Position numbers and translations under genes: made by a program
In this document: positions 36,466 to 52,285 of the stretch, in pieces
How the letters are laid out: every line of letters starts with the position of its first letter
How positions within the stretch are numbered: the stretch's first letter is position 1
Notes under the pieces: model-generated
What the model was told of the DNA's origin: nothing
Database searches by the model: none
What the model saw: only the letters and a program-made list of their open reading frames with translations
Origin: Rhea pennata
Taxonomy: Eukaryota > Chordata > Aves > Rheiformes > Rheidae
Assembly (NCBI RefSeq): GCF_028389875.1
Contig: NC_084671.1
Span: forward strand, 29,879,083 to 29,943,082
DNA length: 64,000 nucleotides
Direction of reading: 5' to 3'

Positions 36466-38676
36466 GTGAGGTGAGGGCGCTGTGTAGATGGGGCAGCGGA
36501 GCTGGGGCGGTGTGGGGGTGCCGGGCTGTCGGGCAGAGTGGCACGGTGCAGAAACTTTCCATAACTCGAAATACCAGCAAACGCCTTGAAAAGAAAATGA
36601 CGCTCCAACTGCCTCGGCTCTTCCGCTATGCGTTGTCGGAGTGGGCGCTCCCTGTGGGCCTGCGCGCGGCGCAGGGACCGTTGCGCGCGTGGGAGCTGCG
36701 TTGCGTTTGTCCCCGCCGAGGGAAGGCCGCGGTGTCCTCAGGACCTGCCAAGGTTGTGTTTCCCCTGCCATGGGCGCCTCACCTCACCCCACTGCCCGGC
36801 GGTCTGCTTTTCCCTGGCTTGTTTTAGGCTTCAGTTCCGCCACATCTTCCTGTGTTCTTGCTCTCTCATTTTGCTTATTTTTTTTTCTCTTCCTGTTTTC
36901 TTTGTGGCAGCATCAGGGTGTCAAAGTAGTACAGGAACCATGTGTGCTCCTGCATGAATACAACTGGGTTAAAATAAATAGGATTTGCATTGAATTCAAA
37001 TCTTCAAAAAATGTATTACCTCTAAGTAGTTGAGCTTTTAAAATAATTAAAAGCATTGAGTCTGAGAAATACAGAGCACAGTATTTACTACTGAAACTTC
37101 AACTTACTAAACTTGCTGTGTAAGCAACTACACCCAGAGTTTCCTGGAACACCGAAACAGCCTCTGATGGCAGTAGTTTTCTCTAAATATGCAAAATTGT
37201 TTTCTTAATTGTATTATGAGGTAATTCTATTTCAAGAACTCATTTATTCAAAAGCTGAGAACCCAGGTGGGAGAAAGTTTTCTTCCTAAAAAACAGAAAC
37301 TAGGTATATCAGATGTACTAGGTCCCACAGCATGGGAGAGGGTAACCAGAAAAGATTTTCTCAATTTCTTGAATATAGATAATTCATTAACATTGAATTC
37401 ATAGTATTATTTGCTAACAACCCATCTGGCACTTTTGGTAATTTTATTTAATCAAAAAGATCGAAATTCTGTTGGTGGATATACTCAATGTTAACTGCTC
37501 TTCAAATCCAGCTGAATAAAAATTGCATGTGCACGAAAAGTAACATAGTGGGGGGAAAAAAAGTACTTCATTCATTGTTTTCTAAGGTAATAAAAAGGTA
37601 AATGTTATAGCAGGCTCTAAGGTAAATTAAGCTCATTCCATCCTGCAAACTCTGTGTTTTGGCCACTCTCTTGCTCAGCTACAAGCTCTTCTTTGCCCTT
37701 TTAAGCTCATTCAGGGAGCTAATAAAGCTCAAAACCTGCTGTGTTTTTGTGTTGCTCCTCCTCACCCCCTCTCCATTTCGTTTGCTGCTGGCATGACTCC
37801 CTAAACTGTCTTACCAGGGGCTAGTGAGGGCAGTAGTGCAAAGGAGAGGGCCAGGAGCACGGTAAGCTGAGTGTATGCTGCTTTAAGACCCTAGTAAATG
37901 TGTAGTAAACTGTGTAACTACTTGTGCTAAGTTGGTGATACTTTTTGCAAATGCAGCATGCGTGTCTGTTTATGCAAACCTGCTTTAGTATTTAACAGTC
38001 AAGTGAGAATTAACTTTAGTTTGGGAACACAAAGTACATGTGCAAAATAATTTAAAATTTATTCATGCTTTTAAACCATAATTAAAATAATCACTTCAAC
38101 ATTAATCAGTTTATCCCACTTTCTCCAGTGTAAGTTTTTTTTTACTCCATATATTAAAAGATTGCTTTACAAACTGATGTTAGATATTGATTACCCACCA
38201 TTTCCACACCTGGAGAAAAGGCATGTTTACATGTGCTTGCCCTCACACAGACTGGAACAGTATGGCTTCCCTACAGACAAACTGTAATAGTTTACAAACA
38301 TCTTCTCCTTTCTACTTTCCAGTAAACCCTAGTTGGAACTGTGCCTCTAAGAAATGGCAGAGAGAACAATTCCCACCTAGGTAGTTACTTTAGAGCAGCA
38401 GACCTAGTTCATGTCCATCACAAGCACATGTGTGATCATGTCTACCAACACATTATGGTGCTCCTGATGTAGTCTGTTGATAGTGTTTGAGCCAAAGCTT
38501 CCACCTGGAAACTTACCTGTCTACTTTCACTGGACAGTTTCATGTAGTTTGCATTACTGAGTCAACTCAATCGTTTTACTTCCTAGGAAAGCTTTACATT
38601 GTATTCATTGTATTGAGAACAACTTCAGCTCAATTCTTTTTTGTTTGTTTGTTTGTTTGTTTGTTTGTTTTCACAG
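36466..38676 (+). other. WDR53 5' intron with a (TTTG)n microsatellite
   Basis: AT-rich intronic sequence with no exon seen. At 38636-38670 a run of TTTG/GTTT units lies directly in front of the polypyrimidine tract and acceptor at 38676, so repeat length variation could affect this splice site. Confidence 0.55.
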
Positions 38677-38686
38677 GTGTCTCTGA

Positions 38687-42767
<4,081 letters not shown>

Positions 42768-43495
42768 ATGCTGAAATATTTAAAGAAATTTATGGTGAAG
42801 AATCATTTCTTAGGGTGTTTGAAATGAGTCCAGATAAATCTGCTGACAGTGAACTGAACAATGAAACCTGCAACCTCAGGAATGGCACGAGATTTGCTGT
42901 ATAATTTCATGCAAATACAACTGACCTTACACTGTATTTTTCATTGGCTGTTAGTATTCACTGCAACTGTTTCTTGTAGGGTTGGCTTTTTAAATTTAAG
43001 TGAAACTGGTTTCAATAAATTTGGGACAATACTAATTCAAAACTGACCTGATATAATTAAGGTTAGAGAAAGAAATTCATTTTAACAGAGAAACTCACAA
43101 TACTGATGCTGAGCAGTAATGAGAAGTAACTGGCTAAACTCCTTACGTTTTTACAGGGAGTCGGAACTATTTCAATGCTCTGCTTTACCTTCCCTATTAA
43201 ACTGTGTCACAGTTGGTTTAAATTGGACACTGTGTTTTTCATTAATTTGTCAGTGGCTGCATTTAAGAGTAGAAAAGTATTTGTAAATTAACTTCTCTAA
43301 CGAGTAATGAAATCCCGGTAACAGTATTTTTTCCACACCATAAGCAAAGGAACTGGAGAAAATTTTAATAACTATTTACTTGGTCAGTCATCTTACACAT
43401 TTAGTTTGCTTTCAAAAATGTTATGTACATAAGGAGAGAAAAATAACTATTGCATTTGTCTCAATAAATGCTTTATCTTTCACTTTACCTTGTGT
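42768..43495 (+). other. WDR53: WDR53 3' UTR with two poly(A) signals
   Basis: AATAAA occurs at 43014-43019 and at 43463-43468. The second is followed by cactttaccttgtgttcata, a fitting GU-rich downstream element, so transcripts probably end near 43485. Confidence 0.65.
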
Positions 43496-44111
43496 TCATA
43501 TTCACTCTAATACTACCAATCTTACGTGCTAAGCAAAATTGTTTCACAACATGTATAGTCAATCATAGAGTAAATGGAAAAGGTAAAATGCACTGCTCTT
43601 CCTTACCCAAATACTTCCACTGTTTAACAAAGCTGTTCTAAATGCAACAACCAGAATTCAGCCATTATGGCCTGTTAGAAATGTTTCTTAATTTGTAAGT
43701 TAAAGGCCGGGAGAATGTAACTAAGTGGGAATGCCTCAGACCTGACATGCTCAATTCATGCTAAATCTTCCATGCAATAGGTAGGTAATTAAAAGAACAA
43801 AAAGCTTACTTTCTCAGGCTGTCCTGAACTTTTCATAGGCAAGGAGCCTGTGTTGTACCAACTAAAGACATGTTTAACTGATTTGGTTTTTGTGCTGTCA
43901 TCAGTGTTTATGGTGCTACCAGTCACATATTATCTGCCTTTTTTTTTTCTTCTTGATGGAAAAAATTTCCAGGCCTTTGTGTACCCAGCTCCTGCAAATA
44001 ATTAACCAGTAGCACTAGCTGTTCATCTTGTTTTCACTGTCCTTCATCCTCAGAAGCAATTCTCAGCAAGCCAATACAACTTGTTGCTCTCATCCAAATC
44101 TAATTTTAATT

Positions 44112-44152
44112 AAAAAAAAAAAAAAAAAAAAAAAAAGAAGAAGAAGAAGAAG
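44112..44152 (+). repeat. A-run followed by (GAA)n microsatellite
   Basis: About 25 A bases are followed by five GAA/AAG units. It lies between WDR53 and SMCO1. I could not link it to a retrocopy, because the sequence upstream resembles no known gene. Confidence 0.9.
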
Positions 44153-44387
44153 CTTGTTCAGTCTTTAACACCAGGAGGCTTTGGTCCAAGACAGGAACTG
44201 ATGGGCACTACAACAAAATAAAGCCTAAACACAGCAAAAAAGCAGCAGTGTAGATAACCCCTTTCACATAATCTTTAGATTCATCTTATATATGAAGACA
44301 GACAGGATCACCTGCTCAGAGGAAGTGATCCAAATGCATAATTCACTATGTAATATGTTCATGAACATGTGTCTGTGCATCTATGAA

Positions 44388-44415
44388 CTATATTTGGATG
44401 TACAGGCTATAAAAA
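44388..44415 (+). promoter_or_regulatory. SMCO1: Candidate SMCO1 core promoter (CArG-like element and TATA box)
   Basis: ctatatttgg at 44388-44397 differs by one base from the CC(A/T)6GG box bound by SRF. It is followed after 10 bases by TATAAAAA at 44408-44415. This lies 110 bases upstream of the first SMCO1 ATG, so transcription would start near 44440. There is no CpG island. A TATA plus CArG layout is typical of muscle genes. From memory, human SMCO1 expression is highest in striated muscle; the link is inference. Confidence 0.5.
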
Positions 44416-44524
44416 GCCTCAGTGCAAAACAGCCTCCAGCAGGAGTCAGATCCCCTGTCCATGTTGTTGCTGATTGCTTCAGCAGAGTGCAAGCCTATTC
44501 CAGCTTTATTTCTTCTCGTTCTCC

Positions 44525-44580
44525 ATGAAGATGACTAAAGATGGCGTGTCTCTGCGCTCCCTGAACAAGGCATTAAACAG
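44525..44580 (+). CDS. SMCO1: SMCO1 exon 1 (short N-terminal coding exon)
   Basis: The exon encodes MKMTKDGVSLRSLNKALN plus two bases (AG) of a split Arg codon. Human has MNNETTTLISLKEAMKR at this place. The donor is CAG|GTCATT at 44581, a poor match to the consensus after the GT, but its phase fits the acceptor of exon 2 exactly. Translation may start at 44525 or at the second ATG, 44531. Confidence 0.8.
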
Positions 44581-47500
44581 GTCATTAAACGGTTGTGTTA
44601 ATAATACATTAAGGGGCAAGAAAGGACAATCCTTTACAGAAAAAAGAGTGTACAGGGTGGGGCTGGAGCAAGATGAATTTCTACTTTCCTTGAAATTTTT
44701 CATGGGAAATAAAGAGGGTGTAAATATATATTGTGTGTATATGGGAAAGGAACAGTTCATAAGTGATCTTCCGTTTCTCTTTTATTTATTTAAGTGGGGG
44801 AGGGGCAAAGCAACAAGCTGTACCACTTAACAAAAGCCATTCTGGACAGCTTGCAAGCTGTTATCCCCATGTGTTTTGCTACAAGGTTTTGTGCAATTGC
44901 TTGATCAGCAAAGACCTATGGCTTCTTGAAGTGCTGCCGAGTGTCTATGGTTAACAGGAAATTGTAGTTCACCCTCTGCTATGGTCCAGTCCAAATAAGA
45001 GATTAGTGCTGAATTTCTGAATTTGGATAAACAACTCAGAATATAAACAGTTCAAAAATAGGAAGTAAGCAGCTATAGTTAAGAAAGATGATTTTTTTTA
45101 AAAAAAAGATACTTATATTTATATATATATATATATAAAAACATATATACACACACATTTATGTTCCAAGAAACAAAATCACCGTCACTAAGGAATTGGG
45201 ACATAGATGATGCCAATTCAGCTTCCATTTTCAAATTCTCTACTCAGAAGAGGCTTGCAAAAATACTTGACCAACAGGTTCATTGGCTTTATGTAAAAAT
45301 AACCTGGCACATGCTGCCACTGCTGGTATCAATCCACACGGTCAGCTGCAGTGAACACTACAGTCACCAAAGACAGTGTCCCTAAGCAGCTAGACAGAGT
45401 CCCTAAGCAGCTAGACAGATAACAATAGCAGGATCAAATGCAAGCCACTTGCACTGACAGACTGTTTTTCAAATGCAATGACCACTATTATTCAAGAAGA
45501 AAGGGTCTGAAATTCTCCACAGTTACCAGAGACAGGCAAGATACTGTTTTGTTTCGGTATTCACATGTATATGAAAATTCAGTGTCTTTGAAAGTCCTGT
45601 GCAAATAATACTCAGCAAAAAATGTATCTGTCAGCTTAGGTGATGTACATGTAAATTTGATTTACATGTAGTAAAAAGATTACTATCAGTATTATCATTG
45701 CTGATGAAATGCAGTCCTTCTGTTTATGAAATTCATGCTTCAGATATTGATATTGCCTATACATTCAAATTATGAAAATAGTCAAAGATCAGGTCTCCAC
45801 TGGAACAGCAGTAGTGCAGGAACAAAGATGATCTTTTCTCCAGACATAACAATTTACACCTCAAACAGAACACAAATTTCTGTGCCACTTCCATGCTATA
45901 CGTAGCGTTATACCAACAGACCTGAGCTGAGGAGAATCCCTCAATGTAGAGACTTACATCTCTAGAAATGAGCTTTACCCTTCTATTACTCCATCATCAC
46001 TGCTTCTCTAACCACCATGTAGCGTAGACAAGGCTACAGACGAAAAGGGTTAGAAAGACAAAGTAAAAAGCATAGTAGAGACAACCCCTGAGGAGCCTAA
46101 GTTAAACTGACTCCAATGGGAATCTGCTGTGTGAAACTGGCCACAAGGGATAGCTGTAACATAAACCCCTATCATACAGTACAAGATTGCGAGGTCTCCT
46201 AGAAATTCAGATGCATTTGAACTGCTGCTGTCCTATAAAGCGGAAAATGCTTTAATTCTGCTAATATGTTTATGAACACATCCTACAGAATAAAGCACGG
46301 CAAACATGACAGAGCAGCCTGCACTTACCCAATTATAGTACTAAGACCTTCAATATGTGACTTGACATGATTCAGCTGAGCACACTCTCTACAAAGCAAG
46401 TTGTGAGAAACATTCAATAACATGGAAGGAGGAGAGAAATTATCAGCACTGTGGAATGAATGCTGTGACTGGCTAAATAGCTACCATTGTGTAATGACTG
46501 GCTAAATGACTAGCTTTTTACAAAGTTTAAAATAACTTAGCCTTACACAGGTAAGTCTTGAAGCAGACAGGTTTATAGAATAACACCAGCTTACAGAACT
46601 GGTAAGAAACTGCTCTTCCAGGCAAGACACACACTTTTCACGAAAGGATTTCGTAACTATGATGCACACAACTCAGAAGAAGATACTAGGCTAAATTAGA
46701 GGCCTGACCATAGACAGAAACAGTAAACAAGAATTCTGTGATTAATGACTCCTGAAAGAGAAAATGAAAATTATGTCTGTGGGGAAGCGATCAAAGGTGT
46801 GTGTTTATAACTAGTATCATGATGTGAATGTACAAGAGCAGTTATGTGAAAGTGCGGAACCCTGCATTGGCCTGGCAAATAAAAATCATAGAACAACTCT
46901 GAAATAAGTAAGAATTGTAATTTTCTGTAATGGCCTGAATAGAGGAAATAAGATTATGCACACAAGTATACCCTGGTCATATGCTTTCAGAAAAGTGGGA
47001 ATGCTAAGAGTTTCTGTTGCGAATTTTCCAAGTATGGTTCTGTACATAAACAAACAAACAAAAAAAAACCTTTAAAAGCTTTTCAATAAAGAATTGTGAT
47101 TTTTTTTTGGTTCATATACTATGCAAGACGGACATTATTGGTTATCGATCCAATGGTAACTTCACTTATCTTAAAGGAAAAAATGTTTAGAGGCTACTGT
47201 TGAAAGGGAAGCAGGAGGTTTAATCAATCTTTTCTGAAGTCCTCAGTTTTTATTTATAATTTTGATCAAGAGACTGCAGCACTGTTTCCATACAGAATCA
47301 GAATTTAGAAAAAGCTGTAGAAGATTAGCTATAGAAACCAAAACTTTCAAGTTTATAACTAGGCTGATGTTTTTTAGAATCAAAAATCAGCAAATAATGC
47401 AGAGTTATACTACAGAGGCCTTAAACATGCATTAGTTTATTTTAGTAGTTTATTTTAGGCAATACAACCCGTATCAAAAAAAGTGCTGGAAAAGCAAAAC

Positions 47501-50500
47501 TGGAAGAATATTAAAGCAATACATTAAAGGCTGCTGAAAAACTACCACTGCACTGGTAGTACTGTTATAATGAGATCTGTCAGAATTTGCACTAGTTTGT
47601 AGTAGAAAGAAAGCTTGCAAGAATGGGCTATTAGGTTTCCTCATCTACACTGATAAAGTTGAAATTACATGAGCAATTCATAGATAAGTAGTTCCATCAG
47701 GAGAGCACTCTCACCTCTTGCTTGCTATCCACCAAGTGAGCCTTGAAGTATATACTCTGTTTCTTAAACAACTTCTCTCTCTCTCAAAGAGTGCTTTTAT
47801 GGTAGTTGGATCTGAACCTTATTCATAGGAAGTACGGACCTGTCTATCGACCTGCCCAAATACTTTAGCTAACGTCTCTGGTGACGGACTTGATCCTTCT
47901 AGAACATACCAATTCTTCTGACTAATTCTTATAAACTGGCCACATTTCTACACAACACAAGTTTAATTTTCCAGTTAATGTTCTATTTTAGTCCTAAAAC
48001 TCTCTTTTGGCAAACATGTAAATAAAAAATATTTCTGAATGGGTGAATCCTCCTAGAAAGTTAATAAAAAGAGAAATCTGAGCACAGTGACTTAAAAGTA
48101 TGACAGTGTATAATAAACAGAGAAGATTTTGTTTGCTTGATTCTACATTATTTCAGAGGCACCTAGAGTTGTGCCACATCAAGGTCATAAAGTCATTGCA
48201 ATCGAACATCTAGTAAGAATTATGCCCAGTTCCAAAAGACTACAATGTGACACACCAGAAGAGTGTGTAAAAAAAAAAATCTTTAAAACAAGAGAGGCTT
48301 ACCAATTAAGATATGCAGCATCAGGAAATGAGCAACTTTCAGAAGATCATAAAGGGAGTTTCCAGCAAGACAGCATACACAAAGGTTCCTGACCCTTAGC
48401 CCAGAATATCAACCACATGGACTCCATTTCTATCTTCTCAGAATGACTAATGCAAAAGAACTATTAGCCAAAGATGTGTATGGCTGCCAGACAGAAAATG
48501 AATTGAGGTCAGACAGACTTAGAGAACTATGCCATTGCTGATGCATTTCTATTTTATCCCTACTCAAACAATTGCACACACTACCCAAAACATGAAAACA
48601 GAAAAATCAATTAGATGGAGGAGCTATTACTAACAAGAGAATGGCATTTATACAATTGATTGTGTTCCTGTTCTTTTAAAACAGCAGCAGCATTCTTGTC
48701 AGGGCTGACTTTGAACAGTTGGAAATCAAATATGTAGAAAATATTGAAATATAGCTGTACACTCAAATTAGCAATTAAAATGCCTTGGAATATATCATGT
48801 TTGCAGAATGCCACCACTCTGGCTTTTTGGTTCCAAACAAGAATTTGTATTTTTAAATATTGTAAAGTGCTTATGAAAGAGAAGGGAAAACTATTGGTAA
48901 ATGTATCAATCTGCTGTTTATACTATCTAAAGTTAAAAAAAGAGGTGGGGGGCAAGTAGAGATTGTGCCATGATCTAAAAGCTGCTATGTATTTTCCCCT
49001 TATAAAAAAAGTTCAGCCAAAGATACACAAAAATAGGACCATAACATGCATTCTATCAAGGCAAAGAACATAATTTTTAACTCGACAATTACAACTGCTT
49101 TGAAACTGTTTAGAGCAAGACTCCTTTTTGCCCAATACAGTGTTTAACACAGGAGTATCCCAATTCAGAATCTGATTCTGGAATCATTAGAATACAGTAC
49201 AATAAAGTCTACATGAGTAGCTGGTGTCCTGCTGATAAATCACTTGTAAAATACATAGTAGCTAATTACTTGTTCTGTATCCAGGAAGGAATTTTGAATT
49301 ATTAATGTTTTGATAGCTTTGAGATCCTCAAGTTTTTTTTCAAACACATATCTAAGCGCATCAGTTAACTGAGGACAAACTTAAAGAAAACTATCCTTAC
49401 AAAAAACACCACCAGAAAGAAATAAGCCTAGCACATAAAAGTCTCCAAGTATAATGAAGAGCAGTAAATGAGCGCTAAAATACAAATACTTTCATTCTGC
49501 CATATTTTGTCCCTAGACATAATAAATCCTCTTAAACCAAGCAATTTTCTTAGTTGTGTGCAGAGTCAAACATCCTACTTTATAATTTTAGAGTGTCAAA
49601 AAAAATAACATTTTATTAAAAATAAGAGAAAAATACAACGGATGTTTAGTAATTGAAAAAGCTAATAAACCTACCAACTACAAAACATAACAGTTTTCTT
49701 ACTGCTCTTTCATTAAGAATTTCTTATTTCACTGTTGTTCTGTGGGAAAAAGATCTTGTAAAAGGGAAAAGCAGAGCAGGAAATGCCAGCGGAGAACAGA
49801 AACACACTGAGGATGGTTTGGCTTATTATTTGCATAATTTTTAATCTGGAGAAAGGGAAGAGGAAAGAATAAGTTCCATTCATGCCAAATGAAAGTGCTT
49901 CAGAAGATCATGCCACTACAAGTAAAAGCACAAATCACTTCAAAAGTTATTAGAAAAAAAACTGTACCACTAACATTAGTCAACACCTGCAGCTCAAGTA
50001 TAGACATATGTGCGAATGCAGATACTTCATAAGACAATATCCATATTTACAAGTTGTAAGACTTATACCAGGCAAGGGTCAAAGGTGCATAGGCTATATC
50101 AAGAAGCTGATTTTCTAGTGGTATGTATCTGTAAAAGAAGTCAGTGTTCTCACACAACTTGCAGAGAACCTCAAAATTGGACCTAGAACTGTTTGCAGTG
50201 GAATGGTAAACATCACCCACTTTTAGGGCAGAGAGCACAACATGTTGATACCTAACTATCTAAAAGAAAGCCTCTGTCATCCATTCCTCAGAGTAGAAAA
50301 TAAGCTGCAGACCTTGGAAACTCAATTTGAAGATCTGAAGTCAAGCTTGGACAAACTGGCTTGGAAATTCGAACGTCAGGGTGAGATCTTGGAGAATCAG
50401 ATGAGCCAGGATGCAATGTGGACATCAATGCTAGAAGACAGGTGAGCAACAAGGGAAGGATTAACACACTGTCTTGTCTTGCTCCCTCCATGTGTGGATG

Positions 50501-52285
50501 ACACTAATAAAACTACATGTGCATTTTATGTTGGGGTTACACTGTAGGCCAGGCATAACGATAATCTTTCCCACTTTGGATTGCTATGTACTAGAGAAAC
50601 TAATGAGAAAAAGGAAGCCTCCTTCCATTCATATTGAGGACAGTTAATGACAATTACTTCATTAAAAAAAGTCTCCTAAATACAATTTAAAAATAGCTAT
50701 GCCATTTTTAAGAATACTAGCAACATCAGGCCTTTTTGCAAAACACTGAAAAGAAAAACATTAATGTAATGATTCCTTTTTTCCTAAGCAAGGCCAAAAT
50801 ATTCATACTTCTAGTTATCCATACTTCTAGTGTAACCTAAGGTTACATTTTGATAATACCTATATTTAGCCTTTCCATCTTGTAACTAAAAGTTCTGAAA
50901 TTATAGTGTTTGGAGCAGCTATTGCTTTCTAAGTACCTCTGAAGAATCAGACTGCTAAAACTAAGTGCCTTTTAGCAAGATCCTGTAGCTATAACTATTT
51001 CTCACTGAAATGTATGAGTATTTAGATAAACTTATACACTAACACATTTCTAAAACTGAGATCTATACATAAATTCCAAACTATAGGCTCTGCCTCTAGA
51101 TTTTTGAAATCGTGGTCTAAATTGTTGCAGAAATGAATCAAAATAACCTTGCATTCGAAAGTGAATTCAAATTGCAGACACCACAGAGAAGCATTTAATA
51201 GTAGCAAGTACAATAGAGACAGTTAATTGCTAAATTTACAGTAGATTTAACTAAAACAGGATACAGCAGAAAGAGAAAATAATCAAGCTAACATTAGAGT
51301 CTATATTCTTTACAAATATTCTTAGTCCTTAGGAGGGAGTTTTTTGGGAGTTTCAACCCCTCACTTCTGCATCTTTATTTGGACCTAGGCTCTGCTACTG
51401 GCTTATGTTGTGGGCAACATAAATCATCCTGGCAGTTGTCAGAAATGAGTAACAAAATACAATGATTTGCATCACCCTAATTCATTTCCCTTCTGGATGG
51501 CTACCAACTTAGTCAAGCTGCAAAAAACACGAAATAATAGTTAACTAGAAATAAATGAGGCAAACCCAGCTGGACACACAGGGACATAAAGCCCCCCTCC
51601 CATTTGCCGTTATTCAAAATCCCTCAGGTGCAAACAGCTCCATGTGCATTTGGGACTCCTGTTCCCAGGGGCAATTGCTCAGTGGCCTCTTCAAAACACA
51701 GCTTATCCAGACACAGTGCCCAGACAAGCAAAGCTTCAGACAGCTGAAACCTACAGTACTACTTGTTATCTAAACATGAATAAACCTGGGTTTTTAAGAG
51801 AGAGACAGCTTCCTCGCCTGAAAAATAGTTTCTGTCTCTCTCTCCTTGGCAGCCTGACCTCTGTAGAGGTTAACCTCCTGTTCAGCTACACGTGTGAAAC
51901 CCTGGCTGCCTTGCACTGCCTGGTGACAGCTGAGGTGCCTGACCTGGCAGAGGGCCTCCCCACCACCACCACCATCCTGAGGCGCAAAGCCAGACACCCC
52001 AGGATCCAAACGGCATGGGAAACTGCCTTGCAGAGCCTGGGGCTGCACGAAGGGGACGTCGGCACCCTCTGCACCTTCTTTGCCGTGCACGGCCATAAGG
52101 CCCAGTACTACACACCTGCCCAAAGGCAGCTGTGCCCTGGCGACATGGCCACCGCGCTGAGCAGGGCGGTGAAGAACGAGAGGCTACGGGGGAGCCTGCT
52201 GCGAGCCACCGAGGCGGTAGACCACAGGAGAACACAGCGACAAACAAAAACCCCACCGCCCCAAAGGCGAGGCCAGCCGCTGTGA
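44525..52285 (+). CDS. SMCO1: Single-pass membrane and coiled-coil domain-containing protein 1 (three exons)
   Basis: Exons 44525-44580, 50292-50441 and 51853-52285 give 212 aa; human (C3orf43) is 214. Residues 20-68 (VENKLQTLETQFEDLKSSLDK onward) are heptad-like and form the coiled coil. A weakly hydrophobic stretch near 73-93 (VEVNLLFSYTCETLAALHCLV) is the annotated membrane segment. The rest is a helical domain with LPTTTTILRRK, GDVGTLCTFF and a basic Pro/Gln/Arg tail. The alignment to human is clear throughout: VENKLQTLETQF stands for VDHKLQALETQF, LCTFFAVHGHKAQYYT for LCTFFIARGNKAEHYT, and VKNERLRGSLLRA for VKNQALQDSLLRA. The molecular role is unknown. The membrane segment carries Glu and His, so true membrane insertion is uncertain. 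Intron 1 is 5.7 kb, with a weak donor. The last exon is unusually GC-rich and runs into the RNF168 CpG island. Confidence 0.93.
45113..45158 (+). repeat. (TA)n / (CA)n microsatellite in SMCO1 intron 1
   Basis: TA dinucleotides run from about 45120 to 45137, followed by an interrupted ACAC tract to 45156. Confidence 0.85.
45378..45419 (+). repeat. Perfect 21-bp tandem duplication
   Basis: The unit gtccctaagcagctagacaga occurs twice head to tail without a mismatch, so it arose recently. It lies in SMCO1 intron 1 with no other function visible. Confidence 0.9.
45420..50291 (+). other. Remainder of SMCO1 intron 1
   Basis: AT-rich sequence. I saw no additional exon, RNA gene or repeat family that I could name in either strand. 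Confidence 0.5.
50292..50441 (+). CDS. SMCO1: SMCO1 exon 2 (coiled coil)
   Basis: The acceptor ccattcctcag ends at 50291. The first base completes the Arg codon, then VENKLQTLETQF follows. The exon ends MWTSMLED plus AG at donor AG|GTGAGC (50442). Its composition is AT-rich, unlike exon 3. Confidence 0.93.
51853..52285 (+). CDS. SMCO1: SMCO1 exon 3 (membrane segment, C-terminal domain, stop)
   Basis: The acceptor tctctctctccttggcag ends at 51852. The exon encodes the end of a split Ser codon, LTSVEVNLLFSY and 143 residues in all before the TGA. G+C rises steeply along the exon and continues into the CpG island without a break. Confidence 0.93.

Larger units (their letters stand above)
35470..36800. 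promoter_or_regulatory. CpG island and bidirectional promoter of FBXO45 and WDR53
   Basis: A very G+C and CpG-rich stretch covers FBXO45 exons 1-2 and the gap to WDR53. Between the FBXO45 start (36153) and the likely first WDR53 donor (36466) lie a perfect palindromic NRF1 site, gcgcatgcgc at 36433-36442, and directly after it an Sp1-type ggggcggggc at 36443-36452. No TATA box is seen, as usual for housekeeping bidirectional promoters. The exact transcription start sites cannot be read from the sequence. Confidence 0.85.

Noticed and set aside
35686-36771. A 361-codon minus-strand open frame covering FBXO45 exon 1
   Set aside because: Only 36153-35896 is the real exon. The upstream part is GC-rich promoter DNA and the downstream part runs through the intron.
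37700-37760. AATAAA followed by a T/G-rich stretch, resembling a retroviral-type or gene 3' end
   Set aside because: No matching end repeat, coding region or upstream gene could be found. It lies in the WDR53 5' intron and is most likely chance.
50242-50291. Using the ATG at 50242 as the SMCO1 start
   Set aside because: The sequence before 50292 is intronic, with a good acceptor at its end. The short exon at 44525 matches the human N-terminus.
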